A stretch of DNA of 64,000 nucleotides from Microvirga aerophila (lineage in GTDB: Bacteria > Pseudomonadota > Alphaproteobacteria > Rhizobiales > Beijerinckiaceae). A program made the position numbers and the translations under genes. The stretch is from assembly GCF_003332305.1 (NCBI RefSeq), contig NZ_QOIO01000013.1:57796-121795 (forward strand). The letters are read 5' to 3'. Positions 48,319-59,248 of the stretch are shown piece after piece. The notes below the pieces were generated by a model. That model made no database searches and was not told where the DNA came from. It worked only from the letters and a program-made list of their open reading frames with translations. Position 1 is the stretch's first letter; the number at the start of each line of letters is the position of its first letter.

Positions 48319-49563
48319 TCAACAAAATCGATCGAGCCGGATAATCCGGCAGGGCTCACCGGCCCGTGTCGCAGGCGCATGAGGCGGTCTGACGACCAAG
48401 GCGTCGGATCGTTCGAGGATGCTCAGCATCGAGGAATCCTGCGTCCGGTGAACCGTCGCGACGGGAAGCCGCAGCGTTCCGGCTTCGGCCCAGATGTCCT
48501 GAAAGGCAAGTCCCGCTCGCATGTAATCTTGCCGGTCACCGTTGGCGGGGAGTTCAGCGCCGAGGATGCCGCTTTCCGTCGGGTCGTCGCCTGCCCGTGG
48601 GTCCCCCGAGAGGGCGCGGATCGCAGGGATCAGGAACAGCAGGCTGCAGACCAAGGACGAGACCGGGTTGCCCGGAAGTCCGAGCAGCATCATGTCGCCC
48701 AGCTTGCCGTGCATCAGGGGCTTCCCCGGCCGCAGGGCCACGCGCCAGAAGCCAAGATTCATGCCCTGCTGCGCCAATGCCTTCTGCACGACGTCATGCT
48801 CGCCGACCGATGCGCCGCCAAGCGTCACGAGGATGTCCGCGCGAGCAGTTCGGGCCGCTTGGATGCGCTCTTCGAGAGAAACGAGCGTGTCGTGCGCAAT
48901 GCCGAGGTCGATGGCCTCGCCGCCGGCCTTTTCCACCATCACAGCGGTTGCGGGCAAGCTCGACGCGGTGATCTGGTCAGGCCCCGTCGGCTCGCCGGGA
49001 CGCACCAGCTCATCGCCGGTCGCCAGTATCGCGACGCGCACCTTTCTGCGAACCGAAAGACTGCCGTGGCCCATGGCGGCCGCCAGTGCGATATGACGAC
49101 TGTCGAGGCGGCAGCCTGCCTGGAGCAGCACGCCGCCCGTCTTGAAGTCGAGGCCGGCGGGGCGGATATGCCGATGCGGCTGGGAGGCTTCCGTGATCGT
49201 CACATAGCCGCCTGAGGCCTGCGTGTTCTCCTGGATCACGACGGAGTCGGCGCCATCGGGCAGGGGGGCGCCGGTGAAGATCCGCACGGCCTGTCCAGAC
49301 CTCACAGACCCATCGAAGCGGCGTCCGGCCGCGCTCACGCCGACGACCTCAAGGGTTACCGGAATGCTGCCGATGTCGTCGGCCCGAACCGCATAGCCGT
49401 CCATGGCTGAGGCCGGGAAGGGCGGCTGGTCTCGCCGGGCTGCGATGTCGTCGGCCAGGGTTCGGCCTGCGCAAGAAGCCAGCGGCGCCTGCTCGGCCTC
49501 GACCGGACGGTCGACCCCGGCGAGGACCCGGCGTAACGCCTCTTCGACCGGGATCAGGCTCAT
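48319..49563 (-). CDS. moeA: Molybdopterin molybdotransferase MoeA
   Basis: MoeA inserts molybdate into adenylated molybdopterin in the last step of molybdenum cofactor synthesis. The 414-aa protein shows [20 protein letters not shown] near residues 45-64, the MoaB/Mog-like domain with [14 protein letters not shown] near 185-198 and [14 protein letters not shown] near 248-261, and [11 protein letters not shown] followed by [14 protein letters not shown]. Its start overlaps the moaC stop by 4 bp (ATGA), so the two are translationally coupled. It ends the trp-moa run. Confidence 0.95.
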   Translation of the reverse strand: MSLIPVEEALRRVLAGVDRPVEAEQAPLASCAGRTLADDIAARRDQPPFPASAMDGYAVRADDIGSIPVTLEVVGVSAAGRRFDGSVRSGQAVRIFTGAPLPDGADSVVIQENTQASGGYVTITEASQPHRHIRPAGLDFKTGGVLLQAGCRLDSRHIALAAAMGHGSLSVRRKVRVAILATGDELVRPGEPTGPDQITASSLPATAVMVEKAGGEAIDLGIAHDTLVSLEERIQAARTARADILVTLGGASVGEHDVVQKALAQQGMNLGFWRVALRPGKPLMHGKLGDMMLLGLPGNPVSSLVCSLLFLIPAIRALSGDPRAGDDPTESGILGAELPANGDRQDYMRAGLAFQDIWAEAGTLRLPVATVHRTQDSSMLSILERSDALVVRPPHAPATRAGEPCRIIRLDRFC

Positions 49564-50036
49564 GTGGCCTCGTAGGTGCCCGAGCGGCCGCCGCTCTTCA
49601 TGCGAAGATGGATGTTCGCGATCCGCATGTCCTTATCGGCGGCCTTCACCATGTCGTAGATGGTCAGGCAGGCGACGGAAACGGCGGTCAGCGCTTCCAT
49701 TTCGACACCGGTCTGGCCCGACACTTTCACCTCGGCGGTGACCCGTACTCCAGGCAGGCTGTCGTCGAGAGCGCAGTCGACCCTCACCTTGGAAATCAAC
49801 AGAGGGTGGCAGAGGGGAATGAGCTCGTGGGCGCGCTTCGACGCCATGATCCCGGCAAGGCGTGCGGTGCCCAGCACATCGCCCTTCTTGGCGTCGCCCT
49901 GGCGGATCAGCGCCACCGTTTCCGGCAGCATGACGACGCTTCCCTCGGCGATGGCGGTGCGAGTCGTGACGTCTTTTTCCGAGACGTCGACCATGTTGGC
50001 CGCGCCGGTTGCATCGAGATGCGTCAGCCCGCTCAT
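49560..50036 (-). CDS. moaC: Cyclic pyranopterin monophosphate synthase MoaC
   Basis: MoaC converts the MoaA product to cyclic pyranopterin monophosphate in molybdenum cofactor synthesis. The 158-aa protein has the family motifs [20 protein letters not shown] near residues 50-69, the LIPLCHPL histidine motif near 72-79, [20 protein letters not shown] near 110-129 and VKAADKDM directly after. Overlaps trpC and moeA by 4 bp each. Confidence 0.97.
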   Translation of the reverse strand: MSGLTHLDATGAANMVDVSEKDVTTRTAIAEGSVVMLPETVALIRQGDAKKGDVLGTARLAGIMASKRAHELIPLCHPLLISKVRVDCALDDSLPGVRVTAEVKVSGQTGVEMEALTAVSVACLTIYDMVKAADKDMRIANIHLRMKSGGRSGTYEAT

Positions 50037-50833
50037 GCGGCTTCGCCGAACAGAAGCCGGCGGGTCGCAGCTGTCACGTCCGCCTGCCGCATGAGGCTTT
50101 CACCGACCAGGAAAGTCTGAATGTTCACAGCCTTGAGGCGCGTGATGTCGTCGAGGGTGAAGATTCCGCTTTCGCCCACGATGATGCGGTCGGACGGGAT
50201 CAGCGGAGCCAGTTCCTCGCTCACCGTCAGCGAAACATCGAAGGTGCGAAGATTGCGGTTGTTGATGCCCACGAGCTTGGTGCCCAACGGCAGCGCGCGC
50301 TCCAGCTCCGGGCGGTCATGCACCTCCACCAGCACGTCCATGCCGAGGCCATGGGCGGTGTCGATGAGAGTGCGCGCTTGGTCGTCCGTCACGCTCGCCA
50401 TGATGACCAGGATGCAGTCCGCCCCCCAGGCCCGAGCCTCGTAGACCTGATACGGCTCGAACATGAAGTCCTTGCGCAGAGCCGGAAGGCCCGAGGCTTC
50501 GCGAGCCTGCGTCAGATATTCGGGCCGGCCCTGAAACGACGGCTCGTCAGTGAGCACCGACAGGCAGGTCGCCCCGCCATCCGCATAGGCTTTTGCGAGC
50601 GACGGCGGGTCGAAATCGGCCCGGATGAGACCTTTCGAGGGACTTGCCTTCTTGACCTCGGCCACGAGGGCGGGCCGGCCTTCGGCCAGGTGGCGCTCGA
50701 TGGCTGCCGCGAAATTGCGGGGGGGCGGGGCCTCACGGGCGCGGCGCTCGATCTCGGCCTCCGGAATGGCGGTTTTCGCGGCCGCGATTTCCTGGCGCTT
50801 GTAGGCTTCGATGCGGGCGAGAACGTCACTCAT
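50033..50833 (-). CDS. trpC: Indole-3-glycerol phosphate synthase
   Basis: TrpC closes the indole ring from CdRP. The 266-aa protein starts at ATG 50833 ([16 protein letters not shown]); a GTG at 50842 overlapping the trpD stop would add three residues. The TIM-barrel signatures are [20 protein letters not shown] near 54-73 with catalytic lysine, [20 protein letters not shown] near 120-139, [12 protein letters not shown] and [12 protein letters not shown]. It is a monofunctional enzyme, unlike the TrpC-TrpF fusion of enterobacteria. Confidence 0.96.
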   Translation of the reverse strand: MSDVLARIEAYKRQEIAAAKTAIPEAEIERRAREAPPPRNFAAAIERHLAEGRPALVAEVKKASPSKGLIRADFDPPSLAKAYADGGATCLSVLTDEPSFQGRPEYLTQAREASGLPALRKDFMFEPYQVYEARAWGADCILVIMASVTDDQARTLIDTAHGLGMDVLVEVHDRPELERALPLGTKLVGINNRNLRTFDVSLTVSEELAPLIPSDRIIVGESGIFTLDDITRLKAVNIQTFLVGESLMRQADVTAATRRLLFGEAA

Positions 50834-50838
50834 CTTGA

Positions 50839-51852
50839 TCACGCGTTCGAGGCTTGGACGAGACGGTCGAGGGTGGCCTTGGCGGCGCCGCTGTCGAGGG
50901 CGCGCGATGCACGGTCGATCCCGTCGCGCAGGTTCGCGGCCTCATCCGCCACCACAAGCGCCGCCGCGGCGTTGAGGAGCGAGACGTCCCGGTAAGCCGT
51001 GCGCTCGCCGTCCAGCACGGCGCGCAGTTGCGCCGCGTTATGAGCCGGGTCCCCCCCCTTCAGGTCAGCAAGTTTGGCGGTCGGCAGCCCAACCTCGTCC
51101 GGCTTGACCGTGAAGCGGCGGACCGCGCCGTCCTCAAGGGCCACCACGTGGGTGGGTCCGGTCGTGGTCATCTCGTCCAGGCCGTCGGAGCCGTGCACGG
51201 TCCAAACCTTCTTGGAACCGAGTTCTTTGAGAACCAGCGTCAACGGCTCCAGCCAAGCCTCTGAAAATACGCCGAGAAGCTGGCGCGAAACATTGGCCGG
51301 ATTGGACAGGGGGCCCAGCAGGTTGAAGATCGTGCGGGTGCCGAGTTCCACCCGGACCGGGGCTACGTGGCGCATGGCGGCGTGATGGGTCTGGGCGAAC
51401 ATGAAGCACAGGCCGCTGGTCTTCAGACAGCCCTCGAGGCCCTTGGGCTCGACGCCGAGCTTCACCCCCAGCGCCGCCAGCACGTCCGCGGTGCCGGATT
51501 TGGAGGAGGCGGCCCGGTTGCCATGCTTGGCGACGGGAACGCCGCAGCTCGCCACGATGATGGAGGCAAGGGTAGAGATGTTGTAGCTGCCGGAATGGTC
51601 GCCGCCCGTGCCGACGATGTCGATGGCCTTCTCGGGCGCGTTTACCTTCAGCATGCGCCCACGCATGGCAGAGACCGCACCGACGATCTCTTCAAGGGCC
51701 TCCCCGCGCACCCGCAGCGCCATGAGGAAGGCCCCGGCCTGAGCGGGCGTGACCTCGCCCGAAAGCAGGTCGTCGAAGGCCGCATGGGCCTCGTCGCGGG
51801 ACAGAGATGCGCCGGTGGCAACCTTGGCCAGGTAGGTTTTGAAGGATTCCAT
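50839..51852 (-). CDS. trpD: Anthranilate phosphoribosyltransferase
   Basis: TrpD joins anthranilate and PRPP. The 337-aa protein has the PRPP-binding motif [14 protein letters not shown] at residues 81-94, then [19 protein letters not shown] near 107-125 with KHGNR and the SGTAD loop, and [11 protein letters not shown] near 223-233. Located 6 bp downstream of trpG. Confidence 0.96.
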   Translation of the reverse strand: MESFKTYLAKVATGASLSRDEAHAAFDDLLSGEVTPAQAGAFLMALRVRGEALEEIVGAVSAMRGRMLKVNAPEKAIDIVGTGGDHSGSYNISTLASIIVASCGVPVAKHGNRAASSKSGTADVLAALGVKLGVEPKGLEGCLKTSGLCFMFAQTHHAAMRHVAPVRVELGTRTIFNLLGPLSNPANVSRQLLGVFSEAWLEPLTLVLKELGSKKVWTVHGSDGLDEMTTTGPTHVVALEDGAVRRFTVKPDEVGLPTAKLADLKGGDPAHNAAQLRAVLDGERTAYRDVSLLNAAAALVVADEAANLRDGIDRASRALDSGAAKATLDRLVQASNA

Positions 51853-51858
51853 CGGTAC

Positions 51859-52488
51859 TTAACGCCTCAGTGAAGCCGCGCCGTCGCGGGATGGCCTGTG
51901 CTTGGCGTTCCAGGCCACTGCAAGGTCGAAGAAGTTGCGCATGATCGTCACGCCGTGCTCCGACAGGATGCTCTCCGGGTGGAACTGCACGCCGTGAACC
52001 GGGAGCGAGCGGTGAGACAGGGCCATGACTAGGCCGTCGCCCGTCTCGGCTGTCACCGCGAGATCGGCCGGAAGGGGCTCGCGGTCGACAATCAGCGAAT
52101 GATAGCGCGTGGCCTTGAACGGCCCGTTGATGCCGCGGAAGATCGTCTCCCCATGGTGCTCGACCTCGGACACCTTGCCGTGCATCGGCAGGGGCGCGCG
52201 GGAGACCGTGCCGCCGAAGACCTGGCCGATGGTCTGCAGGCCGAGGCACACGCCGAAGGTCGGGATCTCCGGGGAAGCGCGCTTGACGAGATCGAGGCAA
52301 ATCCCGGCCTCGTTGGGCGTGCAGGGCCCCGGCGACAGCACGATGGCGTCCGGCGGCGAGGCCAGCACATCGTCGGTCGTGATGGCGTCGTTGCGCACTA
52401 CGTCGACGGCGGTCGCGAGCGGGCCGAGCAGGTGCACCAGATTCCAGGTGAAACTGTCGTAATTGTCGATAACGAGAACACGTGTCAT
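51859..52488 (-). CDS. trpG: Anthranilate synthase component II (glutamine amidotransferase)
   Basis: TrpG supplies ammonia from glutamine to TrpE. The start is ATG 52488 (MTRVLVIDNYDSFTWNLVH), where family sequence begins; 70 codons of open frame upstream overlap trpE and are discarded. The catalytic cysteine is C81 in FGVCLGLQTIGQVFGG and the His-Glu pair is in HGVQFHPESILS near 173-184. The 209-aa form is the separate subunit; some rhizobia have a TrpEG fusion instead. Confidence 0.96.
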   Translation of the reverse strand: MTRVLVIDNYDSFTWNLVHLLGPLATAVDVVRNDAITTDDVLASPPDAIVLSPGPCTPNEAGICLDLVKRASPEIPTFGVCLGLQTIGQVFGGTVSRAPLPMHGKVSEVEHHGETIFRGINGPFKATRYHSLIVDREPLPADLAVTAETGDGLVMALSHRSLPVHGVQFHPESILSEHGVTIMRNFFDLAVAWNAKHRPSRDGAASLRR

Positions 52489-52546
52489 GGCGCGACGACG
52501 TTTGCGCAAGCGGGGCGGCCGGTCAAGTGAGGCGTTGCCGCCGCGG

Positions 52547-54067
52547 TCATTGGCCGAACCTTGCGCGGCTGGCAAAGCGCACGGCTTCCTCCGCTGCCCG
52601 GAACAGGGCTTTCGCCTTGTTGATGCATTCCTGCTGCTCCGAAACAGGATCGGAATCGTACACGATTCCCGCGCCGGCCTGGACGGCCATGCGGCCATCC
52701 TTCACGAGAGCGGTGCGCAAAACGATACAGGTATCCATCTCGCCGTTCGCGCCGAAATAGCCGACGCAGCCGGCGTAAGGTCCGCGCTTGTCCTTTTCCA
52801 GCTCGTCGATGATTTGCATGGCGCGCACCTTCGGGGCCCCGGAAACGGTGCCGGCCGGGAAGCCTGCCACGAGCGCGTCGAGGGCGTCGAAGCTCTCGTC
52901 GAGCCGCCCCTCAACGTTCGACACGATGTGCATCACCTGGCTGTAATACTCGAGGAAGAACGAATCCGTCACCTCCACAGAGCCCATCTCGGCCACCCGG
53001 CCCACGTCGTTGCGGCCTAGGTCCAGCAGCATCAGGTGCTCGGCACGCTCCTTCTGGTCCGCCAGAAGGCTTTCCGCATGAGCCCGGTCCTCAGCGGCAT
53101 TCGCGCCGCGCGGCCGCGTTCCGGCGATCGGCCGGATCGTGACCTTGCCGTCGCGCACCCGCACCAGGATCTCGGGCGAGGAGCAGACGATCTGGAAATC
53201 CTCGAAGTCGAGATAGCAGAGGAAGGGCGCCGGATTGACCCGACGCAGCGATCGATAGAGCGCGAAAGCCGGCAGGGGAAAAGCCGATTCGAAGCGCTGG
53301 GACAGCACCACCTGGAAGATGTCGCCGGCGCGAATGTATTCCTTCGCCTTGGCGACCATGTCCTCGAATTCCTCAGGCGTGGTGTTGGAGACAGGAGGCT
53401 CGAAGGTGATCTTCGTTGGATCGGTGCGGTCCTCGGGCTCGAAGGGACGTTCCAGCGCCCACATGATCCCATCCAAACGCGCCATGGCGGCCTCGAAGGC
53501 GGCCTTCGCCGGAACGCCGGCTTGCGGCCGGACCGGAGTGATTAGAGAGATCTCATCCTTCACGGCGTCGAACACCACCATGACGGTGGGGCGCACCAGA
53601 ACGGCGTCCGGAACCTTCAGCACATCGGTGTTGGGCTCCGGCAGGCTCTCCATCTGCCGCACCATGTCGTAGCCGAGATAGCCGAACAGCCCTGCGGCCA
53701 TGGGCGGGAGCTCGTCGCCCAGCGGCAGAGAGCTCTCGGCGATGAGCGCGCGCAGGCTCTCCAGAGGGGAGCAATTGTCCGGCTTGAACGCATGCTTATG
53801 GCTCAGCGCCTGTCGGTCGATCGAGGCCGCGCCATCCTGACAGCGCCATACGAGATCGGGGTCGAGCCCGATCATCGAGAAGCGGCCGCGAACAGCTCCG
53901 CCCTCGACGGATTCGAGCAGGAAGGCCGGACCCTTGCGGTTGTGCCGCAACTTCAGGAAGGCCGCAACGGGAGTCAGGAGATCGCCCACGAGGGTGGCGC
54001 GAAGAACCCCCGCCTCGCCCGCGTCATAGGCTTTCGCGAAGGTGTCGAAGTCCGGCGTGATGCTCAT
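52547..54067 (-). CDS. trpE: Anthranilate synthase component I
   Basis: TrpE converts chorismate to anthranilate. The 506-aa protein has the chorismate-binding signatures RPIAGTRPRGANAAED near residues 314-329, LDLGRNDVGRVAEMGSVEV near 349-367, and FPAGTVSGAPKVRAMQIIDE near 404-423. The N-terminal region contains the tryptophan feedback site (FLLESVEGGAVRGRFSMIG, with the LLES motif). It begins 5 bp after ppiD, so no leader-peptide attenuator can sit directly before it. Confidence 0.96.
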   Translation of the reverse strand: MSITPDFDTFAKAYDAGEAGVLRATLVGDLLTPVAAFLKLRHNRKGPAFLLESVEGGAVRGRFSMIGLDPDLVWRCQDGAASIDRQALSHKHAFKPDNCSPLESLRALIAESSLPLGDELPPMAAGLFGYLGYDMVRQMESLPEPNTDVLKVPDAVLVRPTVMVVFDAVKDEISLITPVRPQAGVPAKAAFEAAMARLDGIMWALERPFEPEDRTDPTKITFEPPVSNTTPEEFEDMVAKAKEYIRAGDIFQVVLSQRFESAFPLPAFALYRSLRRVNPAPFLCYLDFEDFQIVCSSPEILVRVRDGKVTIRPIAGTRPRGANAAEDRAHAESLLADQKERAEHLMLLDLGRNDVGRVAEMGSVEVTDSFFLEYYSQVMHIVSNVEGRLDESFDALDALVAGFPAGTVSGAPKVRAMQIIDELEKDKRGPYAGCVGYFGANGEMDTCIVLRTALVKDGRMAVQAGAGIVYDSDPVSEQQECINKAKALFRAAEEAVRFASRARFGQ

Positions 54068-54072
54068 GGGAT

Positions 54073-55974
54073 TTAGAGCTCGCCGCCTGTCGCCTGACGC
54101 AGGGCCTGCTGATTGATCGTCACGCCGAGATCCTGGCGGATCTGGGCGATGTACTGGTTGATCAGATCGTCGCTCATGCCGTTGCGAAGCTGCGTTTCGG
54201 CGTTTTGCGCCTCCTGGGTCGTGGTGACGAGGGGAGGCACTGTGGCGGACGTGACCTTGAACACGGCGCGGGCATCGGCTCCGTTGGCCGAGTTGCCCGC
54301 CTTGCCCACCGGAACGGAGAAGATTCGGTTCACGGCATCCGCCGTCAGCTCGTCCTTAGCGGCCCTGCGGGCCAGGTCGGCGGCGGTCTTGACCGGAACG
54401 CCGAGTTCCTGACCTAGGGCTTCGATGGCCTCGCCCTTTTCGAGACGTTCGGTGAGCTGGCGCGCCTTCTCGGACAGGCGCTGGCCGATTTCGTCCTGAC
54501 GCCACTGAGCAGTCACCTCGTCGCGTACTTCATCGAGGGTCTTTTCGCGGGCAGGCTCGATGCCGGTCACATCGTACCAGGCATAGCCGCCGCCGTTGCC
54601 GATCCGCAGAGCCTCGTTGTCCACGCCGATATCCGACGCGAAGGCCGCCTTCACGACGGCGTCGCGCTCGGGAATCCCCACCGGGTTGCCGGCCTTGTCG
54701 CGCCCTTGCGCATCCACGGCCGGGACTTGGACGAGGTTAAGGCCCTTCTCCTTGGCTATCTCCGCCAGGGGACGCGCACCGGCGCGCATGTCCTCGATCG
54801 TATCGTGAAGGGTCTCGATTTGACCCCGGGCGCGGGACTGCGCCACCTCGCGGCGAACGTCGGCCGCCACTTCCTCGAAGGGGCGCACGGATTCCGGCTG
54901 TATCTGCGTCACGCGGACAAGAACGGGCCCGAAGCGGCCGGCGACTGGACCGCTGGTGGCGCCTTGCTCGAGCGCAAAGGCGGCGTCCGCCACGGCCGGG
55001 TCGAGCATTTCGCCCTTGGTGAAGGTGCCGAGCTCCAAATCCGTACGGGAGACATTCCGTTCCGTCGCGATGGCCTCGAAGGAGGCGCCTTCCTTGATCT
55101 TGTTGAAGGCTGCCTCGGCCTCTGGGGTGGACGGGAAGGCGATCTGCTGGACCGCCCGGCGCTCGGGGGTGCCGTACTTGGCTTTTTCCTGCTCATAGCG
55201 CTGGCGGGCATCAGCGTCGCTCACCGACTCCGGCTTTGCGACCGCAGCTGCGTCGAGCACCATGACGGAGACCGCCCGGTATTCGGGAGCCTGGAAGGCG
55301 CTTTTGCGGTCGTTGAAGAAACTCTGCAGCTGCTCGGCCGTGGGAGCCGGGATCTCTCCCGCCAGGGTCGGGCCGATGACGAGGTACGAGGCCGCGCGGC
55401 GCTCGTTGTTGTAGCGGTTCATGGCCTCGCGGGCCGCCATTGGTACCGTGACGTCGCCGGCCAAGGCCTCAGCGAGGTGGAGGCGTGCCATGGAGGAGCG
55501 CTGCTCCTGTACGAATCCCGCCTCAGACAGGGATGCGTTGCGCAAAAGCTGGTCGAATAGGGCGCGGTTGAACTGCCCATCGGCCCCCTTGAAGGCCGGG
55601 TCTTCCATGATGGAGCGCGCCACGAGCTGGTCGGACACGCTCAGGCCCATCTTGCGGGCCTGCTCGCCCATGACCGCCTCGGTCACGAGGTTGGACACGA
55701 CCTGCTGGTCGATTCCAAAGAGCTTGGCCTGCTGCGGAGTGATCACCGTGCGGAACTGCCGCCCGAGCCTCTGCAACTCGTTGTTGTAGGCATTGCGGAC
55801 CTGATCGATCGTGATCTCGGTATCGCCGACCTTCGCGACCGTGGTGGGAGCGCTGGTGCGGAAAATGTCCCCGATGCCCCAGACCGCGAAGCTCAGGATC
55901 AGAATGCTGAACAGGATGGTGGCTATGATCTTGCCGACCAGGCTCTGCCCGGCCAAGCGCATTCCTCGAAGCAT
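54073..55974 (-). CDS. ppiD: Periplasmic folding factor PpiD-like (SurA N-terminal and PPIC domains)
   Basis: This is an inner-membrane-anchored periplasmic chaperone of the PpiD family, which binds nascent periplasmic and outer-membrane proteins leaving the Sec channel. A single anchor is at about residues 14-36 (GKIIATILFSILILSFAVWG), followed by the SurA-N-like domain with VAKVGDTEITIDQVRNAYNN, and a parvulin-type domain near 260-360 (ERRAVQQIAFPSTPEAEAAF). In most PpiD proteins the parvulin domain is inactive; this cannot be decided here. Length 633 aa is normal. It heads the trp-moa run and is divergent from tpiA. Confidence 0.9.
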   Translation of the reverse strand: MLRGMRLAGQSLVGKIIATILFSILILSFAVWGIGDIFRTSAPTTVAKVGDTEITIDQVRNAYNNELQRLGRQFRTVITPQQAKLFGIDQQVVSNLVTEAVMGEQARKMGLSVSDQLVARSIMEDPAFKGADGQFNRALFDQLLRNASLSEAGFVQEQRSSMARLHLAEALAGDVTVPMAAREAMNRYNNERRAASYLVIGPTLAGEIPAPTAEQLQSFFNDRKSAFQAPEYRAVSVMVLDAAAVAKPESVSDADARQRYEQEKAKYGTPERRAVQQIAFPSTPEAEAAFNKIKEGASFEAIATERNVSRTDLELGTFTKGEMLDPAVADAAFALEQGATSGPVAGRFGPVLVRVTQIQPESVRPFEEVAADVRREVAQSRARGQIETLHDTIEDMRAGARPLAEIAKEKGLNLVQVPAVDAQGRDKAGNPVGIPERDAVVKAAFASDIGVDNEALRIGNGGGYAWYDVTGIEPAREKTLDEVRDEVTAQWRQDEIGQRLSEKARQLTERLEKGEAIEALGQELGVPVKTAADLARRAAKDELTADAVNRIFSVPVGKAGNSANGADARAVFKVTSATVPPLVTTTQEAQNAETQLRNGMSDDLINQYIAQIRQDLGVTINQQALRQATGGEL

Positions 55975-56110
55975 CGTGAACCCGTCATGTAAGAAACTGT
56001 TAAAGAGGCCGATAGCCGATCAGAAGCCCGGCGAAAAGGGCGAGTCTGGTTGAAAGAGGCCTCAACCCTCTGCTACTGCCAAATAAATAGAGCGTGACAG
56101 GAGTGCTTGG

Positions 56111-56878
56111 ATGAGCGTCGATCGGCCGCGCCCGTTGGTGGCGGGGAACTGGAAAATGAACGGGTTGAAGTCCTCTGCCAGGGTCTTGAGCGAAGTCCAT
56201 GCGGGCTACACCCCAGGCCTCAAGGCCAAGGTGGATCTGGCCGTCTGCCCTCCGGCGACCCTAGTAGGAGCTTTCGCGATCCAGTCGGTCGGCTCGCGAG
56301 TCGCGATCGGTGGCCAGGATTGCCACGCCAAGGAGACCGGCGCTTTCACGGGCGACATTTCGGCCGAAATGCTGGCGGATGCCGGTGCCTCCTACGTGCT
56401 CGTCGGCCATTCCGAGCGCCGCCAGTACCATGCGGAGAAGGACACGGACGTGTGCAACAAGGCCGTCGCCGCCCACCGAGCCGGCCTCACCGCCATCGTG
56501 TGCGTGGGCGAAACCCGGGAAGAGCGCGAGTCGGGCCGCACCCTCGCGGTGGTGAAGAAGCAGCTGCGGGGGTCCATCCCAGCCGATTCGAACAGCCGAA
56601 ACCTCGTTGTCGCCTATGAGCCGGTCTGGGCCATCGGCACCGGGCTCACGCCTACCGCTGCAGACGTGGCCGAAGTGCACACCCTCATCCGGGAGGAGCT
56701 CAAACGCCTCGTCGGCAAGGCGGAACAAGCGAAGGTTCGCATCCTTTATGGAGGATCGGTGAAGCCCTCCAATGCGGCCGAGTTGATGGCCGTAGAGAAC
56801 GTGGACGGGGCCCTCGTAGGCGGGGCGAGCCTCGTTGCGGCCGACTTCCTGGGCATTGCCGGGGCTTATCTCGCGTAA
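56111..56878 (+). CDS. tpiA: Triosephosphate isomerase
   Basis: TpiA interconverts glyceraldehyde 3-phosphate and dihydroxyacetone phosphate. The 255-aa protein has GNWKMN at residues 12-17 with the catalytic lysine, LVGHSERR near 97-104 with the catalytic histidine, [11 protein letters not shown] near 168-178 with the catalytic glutamate and flexible loop, and YGGSVKP near 214-220. Divergent from ppiD with a 136-bp shared promoter region. Confidence 0.97.
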   Translation: MSVDRPRPLVAGNWKMNGLKSSARVLSEVHAGYTPGLKAKVDLAVCPPATLVGAFAIQSVGSRVAIGGQDCHAKETGAFTGDISAEMLADAGASYVLVGHSERRQYHAEKDTDVCNKAVAAHRAGLTAIVCVGETREERESGRTLAVVKKQLRGSIPADSNSRNLVVAYEPVWAIGTGLTPTAADVAEVHTLIREELKRLVGKAEQAKVRILYGGSVKPSNAAELMAVENVDGALVGGASLVAADFLGIAGAYLA

Positions 56879-57000
56879 TGCGGCAAAAGGGTGCTTGCAG
56901 GTCTTTGATCCCGCGCACACCTATGCTACAGGCCCGGCTTAACGAACGGATTGCGAGCGGCTGACGCCCCATGGCGCAGCCGCTTGAGGTTTTGGAAACG

Positions 57001-57429
57001 ATGCAAACAGTCATCATCATCATCCACCTGATCATTGTGCTGGCGCTGATCGGCGTGGTTCTTCTGCAGCGCTCGGAAGGCGGCGGCATGGGTCTCGGCG
57101 GAGGTGGAGGCGGCGTGTCCGGCTTCATGACCGGCCGCGGGCAGGCCAATGCCCTGACCCGGGCGACGGCGGTTCTGGCGGCGCTCTTCTTCCTGACCAG
57201 CATGGCGCTTGCCATCATGGCAAGCACCAATCGCGCTCCGCGCTCGATTCTCGACGGGGCGGCCCCGGCGGCTCCGGGCCAGCAGGCTCCGGCAGGCGGG
57301 CAGGGCGGCAACGTGCTGGAGCAGCTTCAGCGGATGCAGGGCGAGCAGCCCGCCGCCCCAGCGCCGTCACCCGGCGCGCCGGCTCCGGCGCCCGCCCCGA
57401 CAGCGCCTCAGGTGCCTCAGTCTCAGTAA
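57001..57429 (+). CDS. secG: Protein translocase subunit SecG
   Basis: SecG is the small stabilising subunit of the SecYEG channel. The start is ATG 57001 (MQTVIIIIHLIIVLALIGVV), behind GGAA; an upstream in-frame start at 56971 would add ten unconserved residues. Two hydrophobic spans (about 2-22 and 53-74) flank the conserved LLQRSEGGGMGLGGG loop. A Pro/Ala/Gln-rich tail (about 85-142) is longer than in E. coli and common in alphaproteobacteria. It lies between tpiA and pyrG, the usual rhizobial order. Confidence 0.94.
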   Translation: MQTVIIIIHLIIVLALIGVVLLQRSEGGGMGLGGGGGGVSGFMTGRGQANALTRATAVLAALFFLTSMALAIMASTNRAPRSILDGAAPAAPGQQAPAGGQGGNVLEQLQRMQGEQPAAPAPSPGAPAPAPAPTAPQVPQSQ

Positions 57430-57436
57430 GACGAAC

Positions 57437-57465
57437 AGGGCCGGTCCTTCCGGCCCTCTCTTTTT
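57437..57465 (+). terminator. Intrinsic terminator after secG
   Basis: AGGGCCGG (57437-57444), loop TCCTT, CCGGCCCT (57450-57457), then CTCTTTTT. It stands 7 bp after the stop and separates secG from pyrG. Confidence 0.9.
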
Positions 57466-57527
57466 GTGGATGACAATCGAGCGTTTGGGTTCGCCATTGC
57501 GAATCGGCGCTCCTTCTTTATGGATAG

Positions 57528-59162
<1,635 letters not shown>

Positions 59163-59186
59163 CCCGCTCTCGTTTTGAAAATCAAA

Positions 59187-59215
59187 AAGCCCCGCAGGCA
59201 GCACCTGCGGGGCTT
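59187..59215. terminator. Bidirectional terminator between pyrG and the RTX pseudogene
   Basis: AAGCCCCGCAGG (59187-59198), loop CAGCA, CCTGCGGGGCTT (59204-59215), a 12-bp perfect stem with A-rich sequence to the left. It serves pyrG and the converging RTX remnant. The stem core and the sequence to its right resemble the terminator of the second RTX gene at 61637-61666, so it was probably copied with the gene. Confidence 0.88.
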
Positions 59216-59248
59216 CTTGTTGAATGGGGCGCCTGCTGCTGCGACCGG

